DNA of 64,000 nucleotides from Cytophaga aurantiaca DSM 3654 (GCF_000379725.1 NZ_KB903664.1:186154-250153); one strand, 5' to 3'. Shown: positions 26,545-35,573, numbered from the stretch's first letter. Translations and numbers: made by a program. The notes: generated from the letters alone by a model not told the origin.

Positions 26545-27594
26545 TTATTGCCTTTTTATTTTTTTTAAATAAAATTTCAATAGGCTATTATATGAAAAAA
26601 TCCACAATCGAATATAAACAGGTAAAGAATCTTTATCTCTATATTTAAAACTTAGGTATCTACTAAGTTGTATGTATTTGATTTGATTTAAAAATGAAAT
26701 TTTATTCACATTTAAATCTTCTCTCACAAACAATGTATTGAAATTTTCATTGAATGCTAGTGTATTTTCATATTGATCTTCAACGACTATTTTTTCGCCT
26801 CTCCAATATAGAGTACCATAAACATTGCTTGAAAAACATTGATAAAATTCAGCAGTTAAAAAATTACGTATTTTATTTCCTTGAAAAGAATAATTCACAT
26901 CTAAGGTATTAACAAAGTAATCTCTGGTATTTACATTCAATTCTTTAAAATAATTCAGATAAGAATGTTTAAGTGAAATTTCTAAATGAACAGAACTATT
27001 GAATTCAAAATAATTAAATGCCAGCATACTTTTTGAAACAGAACGCAAAACATCATAGCTGCCTATAAAGTAAAAATCGTTTACCAGATACTTTTGCTTG
27101 TTAATGAACGGAACAAATAATTTATGAGAAACGTCTGAACCTGATGATTTCAAAAAAGTTCTATGCTCTTCAATAAGATCATTTATATTAAAAAACTGAT
27201 CTGTTCTTACTTTTACAACATAATCACACTTAGATGCATCAAATGCTTCGACGCCTTTTAAGCAGGAATAAAACTGTTTGTATTTATTATTTATATCTGT
27301 AGGGAATTTCACCTTTTCAGAAAGAAGTATTTCCGGAGTTGGATTGTCAAGTTTTACTATCTTACATGGATACGCCGATAATTCTTCTTCAGCTAATACT
27401 TCATCTTTCCAGGTAGTAAGTACTACTTCAGAAAACAAATGGGAATAATTTTTTAGCAGTTCTTTTATGTTAGGTAAGCAATCGTAGTTTACAATTGTTT
27501 GTTCAGCAACTTTATCTTTGTATGTTTTGCCCGAGCGCCCTTTTGATAATATCGGCCCTTGAATCAGTAAACTATATTTTATCGTAGATGTCAT
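26545..27594 (-). CDS. WavE-like lipopolysaccharide synthesis protein
   Basis: The 349-residue protein starts with IKYSLLIQGPILSKGRSG, followed by VVLTTWKDE, a conserved pair seen in the WavE family (PF07507) of lipopolysaccharide or surface glycan genes; KVRTDQF further on may be a GT-A metal site. WavE-type proteins are probably glycosyltransferases. It is the last gene of a four-gene minus-strand operon and starts a few bases after the nucleotidyltransferase ends. The donor sugar is unknown. Confidence 0.7.
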   Translation of the reverse strand: MTSTIKYSLLIQGPILSKGRSGKTYKDKVAEQTIVNYDCLPNIKELLKNYSHLFSEVVLTTWKDEVLAEEELSAYPCKIVKLDNPTPEILLSEKVKFPTDINNKYKQFYSCLKGVEAFDASKCDYVVKVRTDQFFNINDLIEEHRTFLKSSGSDVSHKLFVPFINKQKYLVNDFYFIGSYDVLRSVSKSMLAFNYFEFNSSVHLEISLKHSYLNYFKELNVNTRDYFVNTLDVNYSFQGNKIRNFLTAEFYQCFSSNVYGTLYWRGEKIVVEDQYENTLAFNENFNTLFVREDLNVNKISFLNQIKYIQLSRYLSFKYRDKDSLPVYIRLWIFSYNSLLKFYLKKIKRQ

Positions 27595-27598
27595 CTTA

Positions 27599-28360
27599 TT
27601 ATTCCATTAAACGAAGTAATGAGTCATGCGTCATATTACCTTTAAAGTGAAGATATTCTTCGGGAGTACCAATAAAAAATAAATTATCTATAGATATCAA
27701 TTCAAAGGAAATATAACTACCTTTTTGTATCAGATAGTTATACATTGGCGCAACATAGTATTCATTGCGTGTCAATATGTTATTGTTCTTATAGTAGAGA
27801 AACATTTCTTCAAAAATTTCAATCGATTTGAAATAGTAAAGCCCCGAGCTGCATAAATCGGAGATTCGTTCTTTTTCTGTTGTTCTGATGACTTTAGTTA
27901 AATCCTGCGTATCAGTCTCAATGAATGACCAGTGAGAACCTTTACCCTTAAAGACCTCCACATAACCATCTGCAGTTTCAAGTGATTCAGGAAAGATATA
28001 ATCTGGTCTGAAGGTATCAATATTAAATACTACAAGTCCTTGTTTCTTATCAGAAATCAAATCGGTACCCTTCCATACGGTTTCTGCCTGTCCTTTGGTT
28101 GGTTCGGCTAAACTCACAATTTTATAATTTTTAATTCCCAGAGTAGTGATTTTATTTTTAATAAAATCTTCCACTACTGAGTCTTGATTTATTATAAAGA
28201 CAAATAAATTTTTGCTAAAATATCTTTTAAAACTGCTAACAGCTATTTCAAAAACTGAAACGCCATGTACATCAAGCATAAACTTAGGAAGCGTGTATCC
28301 TGCATCATAAAAGCGACTGCTTTTACCAGCCATAGGAATGAGTATGACGAATTCTTTCAA
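27599..28360 (-). CDS. Sugar-phosphate nucleotidyltransferase
   Basis: The 253-residue protein has the nucleotidyltransferase start ILIPMAGKSSRFYDAGYTLPKFML, with the GxxSR-type nucleotide loop and Pro-Lys, then VVFNIDTFRPD as the metal site. The start is TTG 28360, two bases after the stop of the fused kinase gene; no ATG gives the full N-terminal motif. It should activate a sugar or polyol phosphate with a nucleotide for a glycan. The substrate may be supplied by the upstream kinase domain. Confidence 0.82.
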   Translation of the reverse strand: MKEFVILIPMAGKSSRFYDAGYTLPKFMLDVHGVSVFEIAVSSFKRYFSKNLFVFIINQDSVVEDFIKNKITTLGIKNYKIVSLAEPTKGQAETVWKGTDLISDKKQGLVVFNIDTFRPDYIFPESLETADGYVEVFKGKGSHWSFIETDTQDLTKVIRTTEKERISDLCSSGLYYFKSIEIFEEMFLYYKNNNILTRNEYYVAPMYNYLIQKGSYISFELISIDNLFFIGTPEEYLHFKGNMTHDSLLRLME

Positions 28361-28362
28361 GA

Positions 28363-29901
28363 TTATTTTTTATTAAATTCAATATATAAACACAGTGCAT
28401 TTGCTAAAAAAGCTTTTTGTCTTAATGGATTGTCGTAATGTAATGGAAGCATAGACAAGAATAAATGAACCATAATAGCATAGTTGGCTTTGCTATTTAA
28501 GTGTACGCCATTAATAACATATTGCGCAAAGTGTTTTTGTAACGCTTTAATATTTTCGCTTATGTGAATATTAAATTCCAACGCATAAGTACCTGTTTCA
28601 TTCAGTTCAAAATAATTGGCAATGATCAGATCGTAATTGCCCAGTATTGAATGAGAGAGTTTCGCTATATCATAACGAACATCTCCATATATAGAATAAT
28701 TTCCGTCTTCATCCAATCCTCTTGGATCAATTACTTTAATATCCAGATTTTTAAAATCAAATAAGATATTGCTGAAACACAAATCGCCGTGTATGACTCC
28801 TATCTCATTATTAGTAGCAGGTTGAATCCACTGTGCTGTTTCAGCAATAATTTGATTCAAGCTAGGTACTGTTTGCTTGTTTACAGTCCATGTACAATTA
28901 AGATCTATTTGTGTTTGATCTGCAAAACGCTGTAATCGTTTTTGTGTTTTGGGTAAATAAAGATTATTATTTGATCTTTCTTCCGTCTGATCTGGTTTGA
29001 TTGCAGTACACGCTTCAATGAACCGGATTACCGAATCTAAAATTGGTTTCCAAAAAAAAGACGATTGATTTCCAAATACCAATAACTCATTCAGCGCGCT
29101 AAAGTTCAAATATTCCAATGCGTATCCTGATTCTAAGGTTCCAAGATACATTGGAGTGTAAACTTTAAGTGAAAAGGGTAAGTTTTGATACCAAAAAGAT
29201 TCTGCTGACATCTTTTCTTTATCTTCACTTTGTTTTGTTAAGACTCTGTTTTTGATGGTGAGCTTATTGAATACTCTTTGCGTGGTATACTTTGCTTTAG
29301 AACAATAAAAAGTATTGATGTGACCAAAATCCAACCATTCTTTTACGTGTGTTTCTTTTACGGATCTTTCCTTACTATACTTCCTTACAGCACTTATAAA
29401 ATCAAAATTAACTTCAAATAACTTATCTATTAACTTGTGAATATTTTCGAATGAAAAATATCCGCAATAGGTTAGTTTTTTATCGAGATCCTGATCGGAC
29501 TCTGCCCAGTCATAGAAGTATTCAGACTTTCCGACCGCTATAAAATCAGCATCAATAGGTACTTCCGGAATTAAGGTATCTCCATAAAGGATCCGAACGG
29601 GCTGGTTCCGTTCATGCATTTTGTTCAGGCTATAGAATATAGATAGACCTATCGACAGGTTATCTGGCACTTTAATGATTTGTACACGATGATCTGTTAA
29701 TACTTTTTTGTCAACGTCACTAATAGTGTATGAATCCGGAACTGAAAGGTAAATCGTTTCATTTTCAATTTCTTTTGAAAACTGACTCAATTGGTGTAAG
29801 TAGAGACGTTTATTGCCAATAGGCAAAAAGCTTGGAGGAATATAACCGAACTCAGATTTTAGCGAAGCTTCAATGTACGCACCAGATGTAATTAAAATCA
29901 T
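28363..29901 (-). CDS. Nucleotidyltransferase-like / APH-kinase fusion protein
   Basis: The 512-residue protein has two parts. Residues 1-200 look like a diverged nucleotidyltransferase (FLPIGNKRLYLHQL, ILYGDTL, DFGHINTF). Residues 215-512 are an aminoglycoside/choline-kinase-type phosphotransferase with IGVIHGDLCFSNILFDF (catalytic HGD at 371-373, Asn378) and IDPRG (Asp392). The N-domain lacks the classic GGxGTR loop, so it may bind rather than catalyse. Kinase, nucleotidyltransferase and HAD phosphatase side by side suggest a nucleotide-activated small molecule for surface decoration. The gene overlaps the HAD gene by four bases (ATGA). Confidence 0.75.
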   Translation of the reverse strand: MILITSGAYIEASLKSEFGYIPPSFLPIGNKRLYLHQLSQFSKEIENETIYLSVPDSYTISDVDKKVLTDHRVQIIKVPDNLSIGLSIFYSLNKMHERNQPVRILYGDTLIPEVPIDADFIAVGKSEYFYDWAESDQDLDKKLTYCGYFSFENIHKLIDKLFEVNFDFISAVRKYSKERSVKETHVKEWLDFGHINTFYCSKAKYTTQRVFNKLTIKNRVLTKQSEDKEKMSAESFWYQNLPFSLKVYTPMYLGTLESGYALEYLNFSALNELLVFGNQSSFFWKPILDSVIRFIEACTAIKPDQTEERSNNNLYLPKTQKRLQRFADQTQIDLNCTWTVNKQTVPSLNQIIAETAQWIQPATNNEIGVIHGDLCFSNILFDFKNLDIKVIDPRGLDEDGNYSIYGDVRYDIAKLSHSILGNYDLIIANYFELNETGTYALEFNIHISENIKALQKHFAQYVINGVHLNSKANYAIMVHLFLSMLPLHYDNPLRQKAFLANALCLYIEFNKK

Positions 29902-30272
29902 TGTTTTTCCTTTTCCAGTAATTGCTGTATTTCAGAATAAGAATATTTGAGAAATTCACTTGGCCGGATAGACTTATCATCGATATAAAATCCTTCAAAA
30001 CCGCACCATGGTTTGCCAACGACAACTTCATCAAACGGAACATCATGCTCTTTTAGCCAATCCAGTATAATCGGTAAGGTATGAACATTGATTTTGCCAA
30101 CATTTCCGCTAAATGTTCTCACGTTTCTACTTGTGTGAATTGTAATTTCAAATCCGGAATCTTTGTATTCCTTTAGCTTATTTATAAAAGATGTATTGGG
30201 GGCAGCATTTTTATAATCGGACTTTTCTGTATAACAAATTGTATCATCCAGATCCACTATTAGTTTTTTCAT
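29898..30272 (-). CDS. Minimal HAD-superfamily phosphatase-like protein, second copy
   Basis: The 124-residue protein begins at ATG 30272 (MKKLIVDLDDTICYTE); upstream in-frame sequence is a hydrophobic run outside the family. Motif I has Asp7 and Asp9, motif II IHTSRN carries Thr/Ser, VVGKPW supplies the lysine, and YIDDKS is motif IV. It resembles the 105-residue protein at 15871 in size, lack of a cap domain and the GKP...IDD ending. It is the first gene of the minus-strand operon with the kinase fusion, the nucleotidyltransferase and the WavE-like gene. Confidence 0.8.
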   Translation of the reverse strand: MKKLIVDLDDTICYTEKSDYKNAAPNTSFINKLKEYKDSGFEITIHTSRNVRTFSGNVGKINVHTLPIILDWLKEHDVPFDEVVVGKPWCGFEGFYIDDKSIRPSEFLKYSYSEIQQLLEKEKQ

Positions 30273-30634
30273 TTGGGGAATGTAAATAGGAAACAATATG
30301 TGAATAATTATAAAGATAAACAATAAAATGCATAGTAGAAGTCTTTCTCCATATTGGCTTTGCAGATTCCTCGCGTAATTCGTCTTTGGCTCTATGTGGT
30401 ACATATAACTAATGGTGCAGAGGAAGTTGCATTTTTTGAAAAAAATCAGAAATGGGTTCTAACAAATAAATTATTTGCATTTATACGCGAGAAATTTTAA
30501 CATAACTTTTTTGATTTCGTCAGTAAAAATGACGATATTGAATGTGGGGATTTTTTAGTATGTAGTGCAATATCTTATCGATTTATTCGTCTAGATAATG
30601 TAGCACAGTTGTTAAACCAGTAAAATTAAAAGCT
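30273..30634. other. Divergent intergenic region without genes
   Basis: These 362 bases separate the minus-strand glycan operon from the small plus-strand gene. A TATCTTTA sequence on the minus strand (30318-30311), about 40 bases before the HAD start, could be a weak -7 promoter element. No RNA gene, repeat or further credible reading frame was seen. Confidence 0.5.
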
Positions 30635-30883
30635 ATGAATTTTGAAGAAGTAACTGATGAGTTAAATAACAAAACCGTTATCACTCGATTAAAAAAAGGA
30701 AGCTTGTCGTATCTGAAATATGGTGAAGTGTTTGTTGGGAAGCTTGTTGGAAGAACAAAAGACAAAACAGGAAAGATTGGTAGTTCTATCGCATCATTAA
30801 CCGTTCTGGCAGGGAATTACATTGCGTATCAGATACCTACGCAGGATATTATGGATATCACAGAAACACTGATGAAGAGATAG
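30635..30883 (+). CDS. Small protein of unknown function
   Basis: The 82-residue protein starts MNFEEVTDELNNKTVITRLKKGSLSYLKYGEVFVGKLVGRTKDKTG and has no signal peptide or membrane helix. It has a basic middle and a hydrophobic stretch near residues 48-66. I recognise no family. It looks real because the frame is clean, codon use is like its neighbours, and a strong terminator follows 22 bases later. It stands alone between the glycan operon and pdhB. Confidence 0.55.
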   Translation: MNFEEVTDELNNKTVITRLKKGSLSYLKYGEVFVGKLVGRTKDKTGKIGSSIASLTVLAGNYIAYQIPTQDIMDITETLMKR

Positions 30884-30905
30884 ATAAGTAATAAAATCTT
30901 CTTGT

Positions 30906-30965
30906 ATATAAATAAAAAACCTCCCATCCCGATAGCTATCGGGACGGGAGGTTTTTTATTTATAT
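30906..30965. terminator. 60-base near-perfect palindromic terminator with CCCGATAGCTATCGGG core
   Basis: Arms of 30 bases (30906-30935 and 30936-30965) pair with a single mismatch and have no loop beyond the centre. The core CCCGATAGCTATCGGG is flanked by CCTCCC/GGGAGG and A/T runs. It lies between the converging small gene and pdhB and should terminate both. The same core occurs at 45367-45412. Confidence 0.88.
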
Positions 30966-30980
30966 GAGATTTGAACTCTA

Positions 30981-31961
30981 TTAGTTCTGATACATAACAG
31001 ATTTAACTGCGTCAATTGTACGTTTTACATTTGGAAGAATTTCCTGAATCAATGTAGGAGCGTATGGAAGCGGTAGATCACGGCTTGTAACACGCATAAC
31101 AGGAGCATCTAAGTGATCAAATGCATAACGCTGTACATGGTAAGAGATCTCAGAAGAGATACTTGCCAATGGCCATGTTTCTTCAACGATTACTAAACGG
31201 TTTGTTTTCTTTACAGAATTAACAACTGTTTCAAAATCGATCGGACGAACTGTACGTAAATCAATAACTTCAGCTGAAACTCCTTCTTTTGCTAAATCTT
31301 CAGCAGCCTGTAAAGCTACTTTTAAGATCTTGCCATAAGAAACGATTGTAACATCTGTACCTTCGCGTTTAACATCTGCTACACCAATTGGAATCAGGTA
31401 TTCGCCTTCAGGAACCGGTCCTTTGTCGCCATACATAACTTCAGACTCCATAAAAATAATGGGATCATTGTCTCTGATAGCAGATTTCAATAAACCTTTA
31501 GCATCATATGGATTAGCAGGAACTACTACCTTTAAACCAGGAGTATTTGCAAACCAGTTTTCAAAATTTTGAGAGTGCTGAGAACTTAATTGTCCTGCGT
31601 TACCTGTTGGTCCTCTGAATACCATCGGAGCAGTATATTGGCCGCCAGACATAGACATGATTTTTGCAGCACCATTTATGATTTGGTCAATTGCTACAAG
31701 CGAGAAATTGAATGTCATAAATTCTACAAGCGGACGAAGTCCGTTCATTGCAGCACCTACTGCAATACCAGCAAAACCTAATTCTGAAATGGGTGTATCG
31801 ATCACTCGTTTTGCACCAAATTCATCCAACATCCCCTGGCTTACTTTATATGCACCATTGTACTCTGCAACTTCTTCACCTAATAAAAATACATTAGGAT
31901 CTCTTCTCATTTCTTCGTTCATCGCTTCGCGAAGCGCTTCACGGAATTGTATTTCTCTCAT
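30981..31961 (-). CDS. pdhB: Pyruvate dehydrogenase E1 component, beta subunit
   Basis: The 326-residue protein is a typical E1 beta/transketolase C-terminal pair: REIQFREALREAMNEEMRRDPNVFLLGEEVAEYNGAYKVSQGM, then RVIDTPISELGFAGIAVGAA, EFMTFNF, SSQHSQNFENWFA, EVIDLRTVRPID and VVIVEETWP-like ends. With the alpha subunit it decarboxylates pyruvate using thiamine diphosphate. The alpha subunit is not in this window. The gene stands alone, with a good promoter 30 bases upstream and a shared palindromic terminator downstream. Related 2-oxoacid E1 beta subunits look similar, so branched-chain use is possible but less likely. Confidence 0.92.
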   Translation of the reverse strand: MREIQFREALREAMNEEMRRDPNVFLLGEEVAEYNGAYKVSQGMLDEFGAKRVIDTPISELGFAGIAVGAAMNGLRPLVEFMTFNFSLVAIDQIINGAAKIMSMSGGQYTAPMVFRGPTGNAGQLSSQHSQNFENWFANTPGLKVVVPANPYDAKGLLKSAIRDNDPIIFMESEVMYGDKGPVPEGEYLIPIGVADVKREGTDVTIVSYGKILKVALQAAEDLAKEGVSAEVIDLRTVRPIDFETVVNSVKKTNRLVIVEETWPLASISSEISYHVQRYAFDHLDAPVMRVTSRDLPLPYAPTLIQEILPNVKRTIDAVKSVMYQN

Positions 31962-31989
31962 ATCGTACGTTCAATAAATATCAAGCTGA

Positions 31990-32021
31990 CAAAAATAAAG
32001 ATAATGCCCCGCAATTACAAA
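31990..32021 (-). promoter_or_regulatory. Bacteroidetes-type promoter of pdhB
   Basis: On the minus strand TTTG (32021-32018) is followed after 20 bases by TATTTTTG (31997-31990). This matches the Bacteroidetes -33/-7 consensus TTTG-N19-TAnnTTTG with one extra spacer base, and lies about 29 bases before the pdhB ATG. Confidence 0.65.
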
Positions 32022-32065
32022 GATAAATTCAGGATTATGCGTCTGGAAACCTTCATTTTTGGGCA

Positions 32066-32101
32066 AAAAAAAACCTCTGCTTTTCAGCAGAGGTTTTTTT
32101 T
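32066..32101 (-). terminator. Terminator after the OmpA/TPR lipoprotein gene
   Basis: Arms at 32066-32080 and 32087-32101 (core CCTCTGC/GCAGAGG plus eight A or T) surround a 6-base loop. It lies 12 bases past the stop of the minus-strand lipoprotein gene and upstream of pdhB. Confidence 0.85.
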
Positions 32102-32113
32102 ATAAGGAGTATA

Positions 32114-33913
32114 TTATTTTAAAGCATTTTTGAAATTTTCAGAATTCCAGTAATCGTAGAATTCCATATCAGAAACAGCTCTTTCGCCATATTTAGCGCT
32201 TAAAGCTTTAGCTTTTTTAAGATTTGTAGTTAATGTTGCTTCATCTTTCTGACGAGCAGCAGTTACTGCAGCTAAGTAGTAACCTGCAGCATCATTTGGA
32301 GCAGCAGCAATGTAGTTAGCAAAACCAGCTTTTGCAGTATTGAAATCTTTTTTCAATAAGCTAGCTAAAGCAGAGTTAAATTTAACTTGAAGAGAGTCAT
32401 TAGATTTAGATAAATCCTGTAACGCTAATTCATATTTACCATCTTTAACATCAAGTGTTCCTAAGATACCGTTAGCACCTTTTTTAACAGCGTCAGATGC
32501 ATTAGATGCTACCGCTTTGTTTGCTTCAGTACGAGATAAATCACGAACACCAGTTAAGATATATGCAGAAGCTAAGTTTACGTGAGCTTCACCGCTATCT
32601 TGTTTCTTGATAGACATTTCTAATGTGTTGATCGCTTTGTTAACCAATTCTTTTTTCTTGTTCTGATCAACTTCAGCTTTAGCTTGTTCAACATAAGCTG
32701 CACCTAAGTTGTTGTAAGCAGCCCAATTGTCAGTTTTCTTAACTAATGCTTCGTAGATAGCAACTTTCTCAGAAAGGATCGGAGTTAAAGTACCAGCGTA
32801 AGATAATTCTTCAGCAGTTAATGTATCAGGAGATACTTTACCAGCAGCAATCTGACCAGCTAATAAAGAGATCTGTGCGTCTGTTTTCTTAGGCTTAACA
32901 GTCCAGATTTCAGTTCTAGCTGTACGTAATGTAGGATATAAATGTGCCAATACGGATTTGTTGTAGTAAGGCAATTTTTCAATTTGTTGTTGTTTAGAAG
33001 TGAAATCACCACTTCCGTTTATGATGCTCAACAACTCATCTTTATGCTCAGGAGCAAGTTTTGTATCTTTTGCGATCTCAGCTTTCAATGGCTCGAAATC
33101 TTTGATATCACCTTTTGTTACAAATTGAATAGCATTAACAATTGAATCTTGTTTGAAATGCTTCATTCTTTCTTTAACATATTTTTCAATTACTACTGAA
33201 CGCTCGTTCGCAAGGTTTGCGTTTTTAGTTTCAGTACCTTCTGGAGAGTGGTGACCGATTACACTGATTGTACGTGTAACGTTTTTAGCTGTAATGAAAG
33301 CATCTAAGAATTTAGCGTTTTCGCCTTTCATTTCAGACTTTCTCAAAACTGATTTACCTTGCTCAAAGTAGAAGTTAACAGTTGATGGGATCAATTCTTC
33401 TTTGTTGTTGTAGCCGTGATCAGCGTATGCAACATACGTGTAATCCTTTACTAAACGAGAAGTTGTAATTAAACCTTTAGCAACTGGTAATTCTTCAGTA
33501 GACTTAGATTTTGTCTTGTCCAGGTTTGAAGCTGTACCAACAACTACTAAGTCGCCATTACCGATTTCAGGTTTGTAAGCAAATGCTTGATGCTTAGTGA
33601 TTTTTGGCTGAGTTGTTTTTGCATCCGGATATTCTGTAGAGACAAAATCAAAAGAACCAAGTTCGATTTTTTCATCGCCGATTTTATAAAAACTGCTTAC
33701 AGAATAGATTTTATTCTTTTTTAGCATTTTAACAGGCAGCGAAGCAGAAATATCAAATGCTACACTGTCACCGTGAACCTCTAGAGGAGAAGGTGTTACT
33801 GTTAATTCTTGGTCTTTAGCCATTTTAACCATTTGCTTCAATGAGCAAGAGTTAAATGCTAACATACCAGCCGTCATTAATGCTACTGTTACGCTTTGTC
33901 TGTTTAATGTCAT
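32114..33913 (-). CDS. Outer-membrane lipoprotein with OmpA-like domain and TPR repeats
   Basis: The 599-residue protein has a lipoprotein signal (MLAFNSC, Cys near residue 23). A beta-rich N-terminal part (about 35-170) precedes an OmpA-like segment (about 175-255: NFYFEQGKSVLRKSE, SVIGHHSPEGTE, ANERSVVIEKYV), and the C-terminal half (about 360-580) has helical pairs like TPR repeats (AAYNNLGAAYVEQAKAE, EAHVNLASAYILTG). It probably anchors the outer membrane to peptidoglycan and holds partner proteins. Related multi-domain lipoproteins occur around T9SS and gliding machinery, but this one is not identifiable as a named part. Codon use suggests high expression. Confidence 0.8.
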   Translation of the reverse strand: MTLNRQSVTVALMTAGMLAFNSCSLKQMVKMAKDQELTVTPSPLEVHGDSVAFDISASLPVKMLKKNKIYSVSSFYKIGDEKIELGSFDFVSTEYPDAKTTQPKITKHQAFAYKPEIGNGDLVVVGTASNLDKTKSKSTEELPVAKGLITTSRLVKDYTYVAYADHGYNNKEELIPSTVNFYFEQGKSVLRKSEMKGENAKFLDAFITAKNVTRTISVIGHHSPEGTETKNANLANERSVVIEKYVKERMKHFKQDSIVNAIQFVTKGDIKDFEPLKAEIAKDTKLAPEHKDELLSIINGSGDFTSKQQQIEKLPYYNKSVLAHLYPTLRTARTEIWTVKPKKTDAQISLLAGQIAAGKVSPDTLTAEELSYAGTLTPILSEKVAIYEALVKKTDNWAAYNNLGAAYVEQAKAEVDQNKKKELVNKAINTLEMSIKKQDSGEAHVNLASAYILTGVRDLSRTEANKAVASNASDAVKKGANGILGTLDVKDGKYELALQDLSKSNDSLQVKFNSALASLLKKDFNTAKAGFANYIAAAPNDAAGYYLAAVTAARQKDEATLTTNLKKAKALSAKYGERAVSDMEFYDYWNSENFKNALK

Positions 33914-33945
33914 AATTGTATCAACAAATTAGTTTCCTTATACTG

Positions 33946-33976
33946 CGAAAATAGTGCTATGAATAATCTAAAACAA
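33946..33976 (-). promoter_or_regulatory. Candidate promoter of the OmpA/TPR lipoprotein
   Basis: On the minus strand TTG (33976-33974) and TATTTTCG (33953-33946) are separated by 20 bases, a near match to the Bacteroidetes -33/-7 pattern (TTCG instead of TTTG). It lies about 33 bases before the ATG. Confidence 0.45.
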
Positions 33977-34058
33977 CCAAATTCCATTTTAATTTTGTTA
34001 ATTATCACAAAAAAATGACTAATTTTAAGTGAAACAGCGATAAAGAATCAAATTTCAT

Positions 34059-34277
34059 ATGAATAAAGTAATTTCTTTTTTTGAAACAAGAGCATTTGGT
34101 GTTTGCACCTATTGGGGGGAGCGATTTGGAATTGCTATATCCAGTATTCGTCTTTTTTTTATATATCTTTCTTTTTTAACCTTCGGCTCACCTATTATTA
34201 TATACATGGGGTTGGCTTTCTTAATGAACATGCATAAGCATTTGAGAAATAACCGTAAACCCGTTTGGGATATATAA
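34059..34277 (+). CDS. PspC-domain small membrane protein
   Basis: The 72-residue protein has FETRAFGVCTYWGERFGIAISSIRLFFIYLSFLTFGSPIIIYMGLAFLMNM, the compact PspC domain with one or two membrane helices. PspC proteins are tied to envelope stress responses in other bacteria, where they regulate PspA or act in the inner membrane. No other psp gene is in the window. It is followed 54 bases later by an OmpA-domain gene. Confidence 0.75.
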   Translation: MNKVISFFETRAFGVCTYWGERFGIAISSIRLFFIYLSFLTFGSPIIIYMGLAFLMNMHKHLRNNRKPVWDI

Positions 34278-34331
34278 GTTACGTACAGTATTTCGTTCGG
34301 AATATATTATCATTATATACAAAGCTGGTTG

Positions 34332-35534
34332 ATGGGCATAGTTAATTATGGAAAAAGAATAATTGCTGCCGGCATCTTTGTATTCCTTTTTGCGCCTTTT
34401 TATGTTGTTTTTGCTCAAACAGCCGGGAATTGTATTCCAAATGGATCTTTTGAACTAGGCAATGTTGGGTTTGAAAGTGGATTTTCATATTCCGATCGCT
34501 CAGCACCTCCCGGATATTACTCCGTTACCGATCATGCTTCTCAATTAAATAAAGATTTTAAAGATCCGGATGGCGGCGACCACACCGAAGCCGGATATGG
34601 CATGTATATGGTTGTGAATTCGGATGGAAGGAAAATACAAGCCTGGTGCAGTAAGGTTACGGTTTTACCCAATTCAGAATACGACTTCTCTGTATTTTTC
34701 TGTAATATATATAGGTTGCTGCCACCCAAGACAAATTTTGCGTTTGAAAATGGAGACGTGAAAGGCAATGATCCGAAGATAAAAGTTACAATCGGTAATG
34801 AAGAGCTTGTAATCGAGCGCGATTTCTATCACATGTTTAAGTGGATTAAAGCATCTGCTATCTGGTATTCGGGTGAGCACAGCGGTCCATTGCGTATATG
34901 CATTGAAAATCTGAACACCAATGAACGAGGGAATGATCTTGCCTTGGATGATATCTCTCTTATTTATATTCGAACAATGCCGGAGGGCTATAAACCTCCT
35001 GAGAAAATTCCGACGGTCATGCATAGGGATTATAAAAAAACTCCTGTTGCTAGACGGAAGGTTCCTTTGTCTGAATACGGAATTGAATTTGATAACAGTG
35101 ATACATTAAATCAAGGAGTATATAAAATTCACTATAAAAAGGAAAAGCCTGTAGATCCTGAGATTGTTGAGGATACAACTCCTGCAGCTAAAATTGAACG
35201 GGTGATTTTAAAAGATATTCTGTTTGTTCAAAGTAGGGCTGAGTTGTTGCCGCAAGCTAAACTTGAACTGGATCGGATTGCTGAATGGATGAACAGAGAT
35301 ACCAATGTTCGTGTACGATTTATTGGGCATACCGATAATCAGGGTGATACTAAATTAAATGTTGCGTTGTCTGAAGCACGTGTTTCAAATGTGAAAAAAT
35401 ATCTGATCAGTAAAGGAATTGCTGCAGACCGGATAGAAACGGTAGGATATGGTGGTGCCTTTCCAATAGCTGATAATACAAAGGAAGAAACACGTAAGTT
35501 GAACCGTCGTGTAGAAATGGAAATTATTGAATAA
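34332..35534 (+). CDS. OmpA-family outer-membrane protein
   Basis: The 400-residue protein starts at ATG 34332 with a signal peptide (IIAAGIFVFLFAPFYVVFAQ). Residues 25-205 form a carbohydrate-binding-like beta domain beginning NCIPNGSFELG, as in many Bacteroidetes surface proteins. The C-terminal 110 residues are a full OmpA domain (ILFVQSRAELLPQAKLELDRIAEWM, FIGHTDNQGD, ALSEARVSNVKKYL, LNRRVEMEI) that binds peptidoglycan. A start one codon upstream (TTG) is less likely. It probably links the envelope to something outside. The partner is unknown. Confidence 0.82.
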   Translation: MGIVNYGKRIIAAGIFVFLFAPFYVVFAQTAGNCIPNGSFELGNVGFESGFSYSDRSAPPGYYSVTDHASQLNKDFKDPDGGDHTEAGYGMYMVVNSDGRKIQAWCSKVTVLPNSEYDFSVFFCNIYRLLPPKTNFAFENGDVKGNDPKIKVTIGNEELVIERDFYHMFKWIKASAIWYSGEHSGPLRICIENLNTNERGNDLALDDISLIYIRTMPEGYKPPEKIPTVMHRDYKKTPVARRKVPLSEYGIEFDNSDTLNQGVYKIHYKKEKPVDPEIVEDTTPAAKIERVILKDILFVQSRAELLPQAKLELDRIAEWMNRDTNVRVRFIGHTDNQGDTKLNVALSEARVSNVKKYLISKGIAADRIETVGYGGAFPIADNTKEETRKLNRRVEMEIIE

Positions 35535-35573
35535 AGAAAAATAAAGAATATTGTTTGAACCATTGCTGATCGA

